From: Chloroflexota bacterium
GTDB taxonomy: Bacteria > Chloroflexota > Chloroflexia > Chloroflexales > Roseiflexaceae
Assembly: GCA_013388755.1 (NCBI GenBank)
Contig: JACAEQ010000040.1
Span: 1 to 43,463 of the forward strand
Direction of reading: 5' to 3'
DNA: 43,463 bases
How positions within the stretch are numbered: position 1 is the first letter of the stretch; every line of letters starts with the position of its first letter. A model generated the notes under the pieces. That model searched no databases, was not told the origin of the DNA, and was given only the letters and a program-made list of their open reading frames with translations. Position numbers and translations under genes: made by a program. Positions 7,754 through 15,661 of the stretch are shown piece by piece.

Positions 7754-10700
7754 ACGTTGTGGTCTCCACTGGTTTCAATCGCGCAAACATCGCAATCGCC
7801 GATTGGACGGTTCGCAACAACTCATCGCCACGAAACGTGCCTTTACGCAATACACGGTTGACCGAGCGGTTCAGGTACTCATGCTTGGCAGTTGTCAGTT
7901 CCCTGGCGCTGACGACAACTATCGGGATCGCAGCGCCGTAGGGCATCGTGCGCAACACCTCGATGAATTCCACGCCATCCATTTCGGGCATCATCAGATC
8001 GAGAATGATCGCGTTGGGCAAGTGGGTATTGCAGGCGTCGAGCGCCTCCCGCCCGTTTGCGGCCTCTACCGTCGCCCATCCATCACGCTCGAACGTACGG
8101 CGCAGATATTCACGCACGTGCTCATCGTCTTCAACGATCAGGACGCTACGCCCCGCACTGGCCGGCGCGCCCTGCTGCTGGCTGAGTAACACAACGATCT
8201 GTTGCTGGAGGCGCTCGAGGTCGACCGGCTTGTTGAGCAGCTCGGCGGCGCCAAGCAGCAGGCCGCGCTGTGGATCATCCTCGACGGTCAGGAGGATCAC
8301 TGGAATGGCGGCGGTTTCAGATGATGACTTGAGTTCAGCCAGTACCTTCCAGCCGTCGATGCCTGGCAATAGGATGTCGAGGATGATGATATCGGGCTGT
8401 AACAGCCGCGCCAGTTCAATGCCACTCAGGCCGTCAGCGGCAGTTTCAATGTGCAGATCGGGGCGGCTTAATGCGCGTGGCAGCAGATTGCGAATAGCCG
8501 GGTCGTCGTCGATCAAGAGTGCGATGTGCGTGCGGTCATCCTCGTGGACGATCACGGCAGTCTGATCGTCTGATTCGGGCACGTCGCTTCGTAGGATGTC
8601 GGTCGCGGCTGCCTTCTGATCCGGCAATGTGACAATGAAGGTTGATCCGACCCCCGGCTCGCTTGTGAGGGTAATCTCCCCGCCGAGCAAGCGGCTCAAC
8701 CGCCGGCTGAGCGCAAGGCCGAGCCCCGTTCCGCCATATTTTCGTGTTGTGGTTGCATCAGCCTGGACGAAATCGTTGAACAGGATGGCGATCTGATCGG
8801 GAGTCATGCCGATGCCGGTGTCGGAGACGGCAAAGGCGATCGAAGCTGCGTGGCCATTATGCGCTGCTGCCTCGGGCGCCGGAACCGGCGCGATCGTTAT
8901 GGTGATCGTGCCGTCCTCAGTAAACTTGCAGGCATTATGCACCAGGTTCAGCAATATCTGGCGCACGCGTGTTTCGTCGGAGTGCATGAGTTGCACGTGC
9001 GGGTCAATATCGAGCGTGATGTGATTGCGTCGCTGGCTGGCAAGCGGTTCAACGGCGCCGATCACGTCGCGCACAAGGTCAGCGACCGAAAAGGATGTTA
9101 TGTGCGTCTGCATGCGACCCGCTTCGATCTTCGAGAGATCGAGCAGGTCGTTGATCAGCGCCAGTAGATGTTTGCCGGCAATATGCACCCGTTCAATATC
9201 GGCAGCGACATTGCCGATCTCGCCACGCGCCATCGCCGTAGCGATCAGTTCGGCATATCCAATGATCGCGGTTAATGGCGTGCGCAACTCATGACTCATG
9301 TTGGCGAGGAACCGGCTCTTCGCGCGGCTGGCCTCGTCGGCGAGTTCCTTGGCTTCGCGCAGTGCCAGTTCGGCCTGTTTGCGTTCAGTGATATTGTGCG
9401 CTACGACCTGCCATGCCGATTGGCCCCGAAAGGTGAGCGGCACCGCGACGAGTTCCAGTGTCACCTCGCTGCCGTCTGATTGCATAAGGTGACACTCGTA
9501 CGGCGTTGCGTCGCGTGTGTGCGGGCGGTGTTCAGATGGCAGAAATGCGGCGGCGGACCGCCCGACCGCCTCGGACGGATTGCTCATGCCGAGCAGGCGG
9601 GCACCGGCCTGGTTGATATACTGGATCTGCCGGCCATCGTGCACGACGATCGGCTCGGGTGCGACCTCGACGAGCTGGCGGTAGCGCGCTTCGCTTTGTT
9701 CAAGTTGCCACGCACTGTGCGCCAGGTCATCCAGCATGGTGTTGATCGAAGCGCCCAGCCGCGAGATCTCATCGTTGCGATCAACGGTCACCCGTGTGAG
9801 CGTGTAATCGGCGCTTCCAATTTGCATAACCTGGGTGCTGAGCGACAGGATGCGCCGTAACACATTGCGTTCGAGAATGATGAGCATGGCGGCTGCGAAT
9901 GCCACTGTGGACAGGAGCAGTACCAGCAGGTAGTAGCGTGTTGCGCTCTGGCCGTACTGATAGATATCGCGCGGTATGTCAACCTGAAGGATGATGCCGT
10001 CGCCGCCACGCAGGTCATCAATGCGTGCATAGCCGGCGATGCGGTCAGATGATAATCGGTGGATCGCTACAGGCGTTTCACCATTGACTATGCGGCGCGC
10101 GACGCCAGGATCGATATCCGATAATGCACCGCTGACAGGAAACACGGTGAGGTTGTCGCCGGTGACCGTGACGATACGCTCGATCTGGGCGGCATCAAGG
10201 TCGCGACCCATCAGCAATGTGCCGTGTGGTGGGCCGTCATAGGCACTGGTCAGAATCGGGCGCGCGGCGATCAGCACTGGTTGCCCGCCGATCATCACCA
10301 GGCCGCTGCGGGCCGCGTCAACCGAATGATGTTGCAACAACACCGCGTTCGGCCCGGCGAACGACAGGAGTTCCACCGGTAACGGCGTCTCGCGCTCTTC
10401 GGCCAGGTCGAACCTGCGCGCGTAAACGAGGTCCCCTGCCGTATTGACGAACGCGACGAACGACAGGCGATTGGAGATAAATGTTTCATCAGCAAAGTTA
10501 GCGGCGATATATTGCGGGTTGCCATCATTCACGAACGCATAGCTGTCGTCCCATCTGGCGTAATCGATCGTCGTGCTATCAAGCGTGGCAAGGTCGCTCT
10601 GGATCGCGTTCAGGGTCTGCGTCACCTCGCTGCGTATATCGCGTTCTTCAAGTTCGAGGAAACTGCGACTGATGATGAACTCTGAGGTCGCCATCAGTAA

Positions 10701-10778
10701 GATAATCAGGCCGGTCAGGGTGGCGACAATGAGGTACAGGGTCTGTGTGCGTAGTGATGTCGGCGAATTCGTGGCCAT
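7731..10778 (-). CDS. CHASE4 hybrid histidine kinase with two receivers
   Basis: A 1015-residue sensor kinase. A membrane segment (~13-38) leads into an extracytoplasmic CHASE4 domain (signature DYARWDDSYAFV), then a second membrane segment, HAMP, PAS (~355-475), and HisKA with His in NMSHELRTPLTA. The ATPase domain shows NLVHNACKF, DTGIGM and GGTGLGLAL. Two receivers follow, with Asp in IIILDILLPGIDG and AIILDLMMPEMDG. The ATG at 10778 has AGGAACG before it; the longer frame to 10874 would overlap the promoter seen at 10846-10874. It heads the minus-strand signalling cluster and overlaps the CheY-like gene. The signal is unknown. Confidence 0.92.
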   Translation of the reverse strand: MATNSPTSLRTQTLYLIVATLTGLIILLMATSEFIISRSFLELEERDIRSEVTQTLNAIQSDLATLDSTTIDYARWDDSYAFVNDGNPQYIAANFADETFISNRLSFVAFVNTAGDLVYARRFDLAEERETPLPVELLSFAGPNAVLLQHHSVDAARSGLVMIGGQPVLIAARPILTSAYDGPPHGTLLMGRDLDAAQIERIVTVTGDNLTVFPVSGALSDIDPGVARRIVNGETPVAIHRLSSDRIAGYARIDDLRGGDGIILQVDIPRDIYQYGQSATRYYLLVLLLSTVAFAAAMLIILERNVLRRILSLSTQVMQIGSADYTLTRVTVDRNDEISRLGASINTMLDDLAHSAWQLEQSEARYRQLVEVAPEPIVVHDGRQIQYINQAGARLLGMSNPSEAVGRSAAAFLPSEHRPHTRDATPYECHLMQSDGSEVTLELVAVPLTFRGQSAWQVVAHNITERKQAELALREAKELADEASRAKSRFLANMSHELRTPLTAIIGYAELIATAMARGEIGNVAADIERVHIAGKHLLALINDLLDLSKIEAGRMQTHITSFSVADLVRDVIGAVEPLASQRRNHITLDIDPHVQLMHSDETRVRQILLNLVHNACKFTEDGTITITIAPVPAPEAAAHNGHAASIAFAVSDTGIGMTPDQIAILFNDFVQADATTTRKYGGTGLGLALSRRLSRLLGGEITLTSEPGVGSTFIVTLPDQKAAATDILRSDVPESDDQTAVIVHEDDRTHIALLIDDDPAIRNLLPRALSRPDLHIETAADGLSGIELARLLQPDIIILDILLPGIDGWKVLAELKSSSETAAIPVILLTVEDDPQRGLLLGAAELLNKPVDLERLQQQIVVLLSQQQGAPASAGRSVLIVEDDEHVREYLRRTFERDGWATVEAANGREALDACNTHLPNAIILDLMMPEMDGVEFIEVLRTMPYGAAIPIVVVSARELTTAKHEYLNRSVNRVLRKGTFRGDELLRTVQSAIAMFARLKPVETTTYGMYPDR

Positions 10779-10845
10779 AGATCGTTCCTGTTGTGGTGTC
10801 CCCTTATCGCATGCACTGGAGCATTGCGGCGTAACCACCCTCATG

Positions 10846-10874
10846 ATACTACGAGGTGGGTTCGTAGCTGTCAT
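10846..10874 (-). promoter_or_regulatory. sigma70-like promoter for the CHASE4 kinase operon
   Basis: On the minus strand ATGACA (10869-10874), a 17-base spacer and TAGTAT (10846-10851) lie about 70 bases before the chosen kinase start. Both boxes match the consensus at most positions. It would drive the run of genes from the kinase towards adenylate kinase. Confidence 0.5.
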
Positions 10875-11031
10875 TGTTCCACGTTACCTCCACATTAGCG
10901 ATTGCCATGCCGGGCGTCAATAGCGGCTACTGTCCATCCGCGTATGAATTCAGTGGGAAAGGCGATCCAGTGGTGATGGAATGTGGTACGATCACGCGGG
11001 AGAACTCGCGTCTGAGTCGCAAGGAGCGTTC

Positions 11032-12648
11032 ATGGCAGCTGACGTTGTTATCAGTGGCGCGCGCCTCGTTGACGGTAGCGGCAACCCCTGGCGCTACGCC
11101 GACGTCGCGCTCGCCGGGGACCGGATCGCCGATATCGTTTCACCCGGCGCCATCCCGTTCGACCAGGTGCACGAGGTGGTTGATGCGCGCGGCATGGTCG
11201 TCTGCCCCGGTTTCATCGATATTCAGAGTCACTCGATCTTGCCGCTGATGATTGATGGTCGCAGCGTTTCGAAGATTACCCAGGGGGTCACCACCGAGAT
11301 CATGGGCGAGGCGTGGACGCCGGCGCCATTCGGCGGCCGGATCGACGATCCGCTGGCGAATGCGCTGTTTGAGCAGCAGATTCCTGGCTGGCCGGAGCGG
11401 ATGCGTAGCTGGCGTCGCTTTGGCGACTGGCTCCGCGCCATGGTCGAGCATGGGGTGACACCGAATATCGGCTCGTTCCTCGGCGGCGGGACGTTGCGCC
11501 AGTATGCATGTGGTATGCGTATGGGGCATGCCGATGCCGATGAGTTGCGTGTGATGCGGCAGGTCATGGCCGAGGCAATAGAAGATGGCGCATTCGGTGT
11601 TTCGTATGCATTGATCTACCCGCCCGACTCGTTTGTTGACACCGATGAACTTGTGGAGGTCTGCCGGGTTGTGGCACACTACCACGGTATCTACATCACC
11701 CATGTGCGTTCTGAGGCCGAGTTGCTGGTCGAATCGATCGGTGAGGCGATCGAGATTGGCCGTCGCGCCGGTCTGCCGGTCGAGATCTACCACCTGAAGG
11801 CGGCCGGCCGGCCAAACTGGCATCGCATGCCGGCGGCCATCCGTACGATCGAGGAGGGGCGCGCGTCGGGCGTGGATGTGACTGCCGATATGTATCCATA
11901 TGCGGCATCGGGCACCGGTCTGAGCGCGATTCTGCCGCCGTGGGCCGATGCGGACGGCAGGCTGTACGAGAACCTGGCGGACCCGGCGATGCGCGCCCGG
12001 ATTCGCGCCGAGGTCCTGGCGCCGGCCGGGGATTGGGAGGCGATGGCACACAATACCGGCCCCGACGGCGTGATGCCGATTGGTTTTCAGAAGCCGGAGC
12101 ACCAGGAATATGTCGGCAAGCGCCTGGCGGAGATCGCCGAGATGCGTGGCCAGCACTGGCTCGATGCCGCCCTCGATCTGTTGCTGGCGGAGCGGCAGCG
12201 GATCAGTACGATCTACTTCTCGATGGACGAGACGAACGTGCGCATGCAACTTGGTCTGCCCTGGATCAAGATCGCAACCGATGCTGGTGGCTACGACCCG
12301 GTATGGGCCGTAGCGCGCGGCCCGGTGCATCCCCGCTCGTACGGCACGTACCCGCGCGTGCTGGGGCGGTATGTGCGCGAAGAGCACGCATTGACGCTGG
12401 AGGATGCCGTGCGGAAAATGTCGTCGGCGGTCGCCGAGCGGTTGGGATTGCGTGACCGCGGCCTGCTGCGCGCCGGATGCTTCGCCGATGTCGTCGTGTT
12501 CGACCCGGCGACAATCACCGACCGCGCGACCTTTGAAGCGCCACATCAGCTTTCGAGCGGCGTGCGTGATGTATGGGTGAATGGGGTGCGTGTGCTGGCG
12601 GATGGCGCGCATACCGGCGCCACGCCGGGTCGCTTCGTTACGCGTTGA
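11032..12648 (+). CDS. N-acyl-D-amino-acid deacylase-like amidohydrolase
   Basis: A 538-residue amidohydrolase (Amidohydro_3, D-aminoacylase group) expected to release D-amino acids from N-acyl forms or act on a related amide. Typical features are the DGSG N-terminus, PGFIDIQSHS, QGVTTEIMGEAWTPAP, VEIYHLKAAG, ATDAGGYDP and HPRSYGTYPRVLGRYVRE. Compared with the characterised Alcaligenes enzyme, the first His of the HxH metal motif is Gln, and the bridging Cys in GNCG is Glu (MGEA). The later His and Asp ligands look kept, so a different metal site or substrate is possible. The ATG at 11032 follows AAGGAG by six bases. HemW lies 62 bases downstream on the same strand. Confidence 0.85.
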   Translation: MAADVVISGARLVDGSGNPWRYADVALAGDRIADIVSPGAIPFDQVHEVVDARGMVVCPGFIDIQSHSILPLMIDGRSVSKITQGVTTEIMGEAWTPAPFGGRIDDPLANALFEQQIPGWPERMRSWRRFGDWLRAMVEHGVTPNIGSFLGGGTLRQYACGMRMGHADADELRVMRQVMAEAIEDGAFGVSYALIYPPDSFVDTDELVEVCRVVAHYHGIYITHVRSEAELLVESIGEAIEIGRRAGLPVEIYHLKAAGRPNWHRMPAAIRTIEEGRASGVDVTADMYPYAASGTGLSAILPPWADADGRLYENLADPAMRARIRAEVLAPAGDWEAMAHNTGPDGVMPIGFQKPEHQEYVGKRLAEIAEMRGQHWLDAALDLLLAERQRISTIYFSMDETNVRMQLGLPWIKIATDAGGYDPVWAVARGPVHPRSYGTYPRVLGRYVREEHALTLEDAVRKMSSAVAERLGLRDRGLLRAGCFADVVVFDPATITDRATFEAPHQLSSGVRDVWVNGVRVLADGAHTGATPGRFVTR

Positions 12649-12710
12649 AATTGCAGTGCTCTGCCGGTATCGTAGCCGGCGTGGAAGAGATACATAGAGC
12701 GAGATTGTTG

Positions 12711-13970
12711 ATGACCAGGATCGTCCCCGGGGAAGTGGTTGCCGACTGGCGCGCGGCTGCGGCGCATGGCGTCCGTCACCTGTATATCCACGTGCCCTTC
12801 TGCCACCGGCGTTGTTCATACTGCGATTTCAACACCTACGCCAACATGGAGGACCGCATGGCGGCGTATGTTGACGCCCTGTGCGCGGAGGTACGATCGT
12901 TCGCCGACGCAGCGTCGTGCCCTCCAGTGTCCGAGCCTGCCGGAGACGCGCTCACTCGCGCGACGCTGCGGCCTACGGTCTTTCTCGGTGGTGGGACGCC
13001 GAGCATGCTCCCGGAGCCGCTCATGGAACAGGTGCTTGCTGCGGCCAATACGGTTGTACCGTTACGCGGTGCTGAGGTAACGGTGGAGTGTAATCCGGGT
13101 ACGGTGCTGGGACGCGACTACCTGCGTGCGCTGCGCGCGATGGGCGTCAATCGCCTCAGCATGGGCGTCCAGAGCCTGCACGACCCGACGCTGCGCGTGC
13201 TGGGCCGCATTCACACCGCCGCCGAAGCACGCGCCTCATATAACGACGCGCGTGCCGCAGGGTTCGACCGCATCAACCTGGACTTCATGTTCGGCCTGCC
13301 GGGGCAGACGGCGGCGCAATGGGATGCGACGTTGCGCGAAATCGTGACCTGGGGGGCGGATCATTTCGCACTCTACTCCTTGATCCTCGAAGCGCGCACA
13401 CCGCTGTATGCCCAGGTGACGAGTGGTCGCGTCAGTGTGCCTGATGATGATGCCACCGCCATCATGTACGAACTGGCGATGGAGCGTTTCGCAGCCGCAG
13501 GCTATGTCCAGTATGAAATTAGCAACTGGGCGCTGAGCATCGCGCCCGAACCCGCGATACCCATTCCTCATCACGCGTGCCATCACAACCTGGCCTACTG
13601 GCTGAATGCCGACTACCTGGCGGCGGGAGCGGGAGCGCACGGGCATCTTTACCCGCGCCGGTATGCCGACGTGCCCGGCATTGATGACTACATCGGTTGT
13701 GTGCGCGCCGGCGAGACGCCGGTTGCCGAGGTAACGGAACTCTCGCCGCGCGACCTTGCGGCTGAAACCATGTTCATGGGGCTGCGTTTGAACCTGGGGG
13801 TTGGTGCAGCCCATTTCCGCGAGCGGTGTGGCGTGGCGATGGATGTTGTGTTCGGCGCCGAACTGGCGGAACTGGCGGCGGCCGGCCTGATCGAATATGA
13901 CGAACGTGGCGCGCGGTTGACGCCACGTGGGCGAATGCTCGGCAACCAGGTGTTTTCCCGCTTTGTCTGA
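12711..13970 (+). CDS. hemW: radical SAM heme chaperone HemW
   Basis: A 419-residue radical SAM protein related to coproporphyrinogen III dehydrogenase. The cluster motif CHRRCSYCDF (CxxxCxxC) binds the SAM-ligated 4Fe-4S centre; LGGGTPSML, NRLSMGVQSL and FGLPGQTAAQW are the usual core. CHHNLAYWLNADYLAAGAGA near residue 300 is the HNxxYW signature that separates HemW from true HemN, so heme insertion into proteins is the likely role. An insert rich in Ala and Pro sits between ~65 and 85. The ribosome site before the ATG at 12711 is weak (GAGCGAG). It is probably cotranscribed with the deacylase upstream. Confidence 0.88.
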   Translation: MTRIVPGEVVADWRAAAAHGVRHLYIHVPFCHRRCSYCDFNTYANMEDRMAAYVDALCAEVRSFADAASCPPVSEPAGDALTRATLRPTVFLGGGTPSMLPEPLMEQVLAAANTVVPLRGAEVTVECNPGTVLGRDYLRALRAMGVNRLSMGVQSLHDPTLRVLGRIHTAAEARASYNDARAAGFDRINLDFMFGLPGQTAAQWDATLREIVTWGADHFALYSLILEARTPLYAQVTSGRVSVPDDDATAIMYELAMERFAAAGYVQYEISNWALSIAPEPAIPIPHHACHHNLAYWLNADYLAAGAGAHGHLYPRRYADVPGIDDYIGCVRAGETPVAEVTELSPRDLAAETMFMGLRLNLGVGAAHFRERCGVAMDVVFGAELAELAAAGLIEYDERGARLTPRGRMLGNQVFSRFV

Positions 13971-14017
13971 AACGCCTGAACCGGGTGAATCTTCAAGATC
14001 AGGGCAGCGCGAGGTAT

Positions 14018-15193
14018 TCAGGCTTCTGCCACGACCGGGGCTGTCGCCACGGCGGGCCTGCCTGGTAAAGTCAGCGCCAGGATGGCCGCCGGCAGCGCCA
14101 GCAACACAGCGCCCTGCATCGCCGTCAGCAGACCGATGCCATCCGCCAGCGCGCCGACCAGCGCGGTGCCGATGCCGCCGGCGGCGAACGTAAAACCCAG
14201 GATGAGCCCGGCAGCAAACCCCTGCCGTACCGGCAGGAGGCGCTGTGCATGGACCACCAGGACGCTATGCTGCCCGCCGATCAACAACCCCGCAACGCCG
14301 CATGCCACGAAGGCTGCCACTGGCGAGGGCGACCAGAGGCAGATCAGGCCGGCGGGAACGCTGGCCAGCAGCGGCCATATGGTCGCCGCGCGCATGCCGT
14401 ACCGGTCTGCAATATCGCCGGCAATAATGTTCCCCACTGCGGCAGTGAACATAAATGTGCCGGCAATCGCGCCATAAGCCGCCGGGTCCCAGCCGCGATC
14501 GGCAAACAGTTTGGGCAAGAATGACATGAAGACCGACTGGATGGACGAGCGGAGCGCCACCAGCACAACGAACGCCGCCAGGATGGCAACCCCGGCCTGA
14601 ATGGTTGCCCGCGCAGCCCGCGCCACACCGCCGACCGGTATCGCCGGGCGTGGCGCGCTGAAAAGCAGCGCCGCAGGGGCGACCGTCAGGGCAGCCAGTA
14701 GCAGCATCAGATGCGCACCGCCTGGCGCGCCGAGCAGTACCCCACCCAGCAAGGGGCCGAGTGACAGCCCCAGTTGCCCGCTAAAGAAGAAGATTGCCGT
14801 CGCACTGGCGGCGCGCGCCGGAGCAGCGGCGGCGGCACCGGCTGTTCCCACGGGATGGAACAGACCGGAACCGAGCGCCATCAACCCGACAAACGTCACA
14901 ATGAGTGGCCAGTTTGTCACGAGGACGATCCCGACCAGGCAGATGGCCATCCACGCGACGCCGGTTGCCGCCAGAACTGCCGGTCGTCCCTTGAAACGGT
15001 CAGCCAGCCAGCCAAAGAGCGGCTGTGACAACGCACCGGCAAAGATCTGTATGGTCAGCGCAACGCCAATCTGTGCATTGCTGAGCGCCAGAGGGACAGC
15101 CAGCGCAGCCAGCAGCACTGGCACGACGCTGTTCAGGACATCAACTGCAAAATGGCCAGCGCTGATCGAGAGGAGCAGGCGATTCTTGAGCAT
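14018..15193 (-). CDS. MFS efflux transporter (fosmidomycin-resistance-like)
   Basis: A 391-residue carrier with about 12 hydrophobic segments. SAGHFAVDVLNSVVPVLLAAL at the N-terminus, the loop motif GWLADRFKGR and GSGLFHPVGTAGAAAAAP, followed by FFSGQLGLSLGPLLGG, match the Fsr group of the major facilitator superfamily. Export of a small toxic compound is the family role; the substrate is not readable from sequence. It is convergent with hemW (47-base gap) and divergent from the beta-mannosidase gene. The start lacks a strong ribosome binding site. Confidence 0.87.
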   Translation of the reverse strand: MLKNRLLLSISAGHFAVDVLNSVVPVLLAALAVPLALSNAQIGVALTIQIFAGALSQPLFGWLADRFKGRPAVLAATGVAWMAICLVGIVLVTNWPLIVTFVGLMALGSGLFHPVGTAGAAAAAPARAASATAIFFFSGQLGLSLGPLLGGVLLGAPGGAHLMLLLAALTVAPAALLFSAPRPAIPVGGVARAARATIQAGVAILAAFVVLVALRSSIQSVFMSFLPKLFADRGWDPAAYGAIAGTFMFTAAVGNIIAGDIADRYGMRAATIWPLLASVPAGLICLWSPSPVAAFVACGVAGLLIGGQHSVLVVHAQRLLPVRQGFAAGLILGFTFAAGGIGTALVGALADGIGLLTAMQGAVLLALPAAILALTLPGRPAVATAPVVAEA

Positions 15194-15594
15194 GGAAAGA
15201 TTTTTCTACTACGCACAGATCACACGGTTACCCTGGCAGGCAACCTGCATACTGGCGTTGTTGCCTCTGGCAGGGCCGCTCGTACCGCTCGCAAGCTACC
15301 CTTCCTCGGGAGGACCGTGCCGCTGCAGGATTGACAGACGCCAGTTCCGCACCACCGCGCAACGCGTGGACTTCACGGATACAGGATACATCAATTATAC
15401 GGTAAGATAGCGCAAGGGGTTTTGTCGATATTCACCGTTCCTGCCGTGCTATGGCGACGTGCAGAAGTACTGGCCTTGCGTATACCGGGAGCGCGTGCAG
15501 TCTGCGCGCATGCGGGCGAGCCGCCCGCGCTCCCGGGAATCATCGCTTTTGCACTTCACCAGAGAGCGTGCAGGCGGCGTGCCGGCGACCTCTT
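15194..15594. other. intergenic region upstream of the beta-mannosidase
   Basis: About 400 bases between the divergent MFS and mannosidase genes. I see no convincing gene here; the reading frame running in from 15422 has no ribosome binding site and no family resemblance. A GC-rich imperfect palindrome (near 15505-15540, GCGGGCGAGCCGCCCGC) is the only obvious structure. Confidence 0.5.
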
Positions 15595-15624
15595 TTGGAC
15601 GTTCCACACCGACCGTCGTATAAT
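15595..15624 (+). promoter_or_regulatory. sigma70-like promoter of the beta-mannosidase gene
   Basis: TTGGAC (15595-15600), an 18-base spacer and a perfect TATAAT (15619-15624). Transcription would start about 30 bases before the mannosidase ATG at 15662, supporting that start over the longer frame from 15422. Confidence 0.65.
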
Positions 15625-15661
15625 CACCGGGGTATCGCGATCATACTGCCGGAGGTCGTGT

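Noticed and set aside
11140-12819. 559-residue minus-strand frame opposite the deacylase and hemW start
   Set aside because: The composition (His/Arg/Gln-rich) is that of an antisense shadow, and the plus strand carries a recognised enzyme.
13971-14017. GCCTGAA / TTCAGGC between hemW and the MFS gene as terminator
   Set aside because: A 7-bp stem with a loop of over 35 bases and no T-run.
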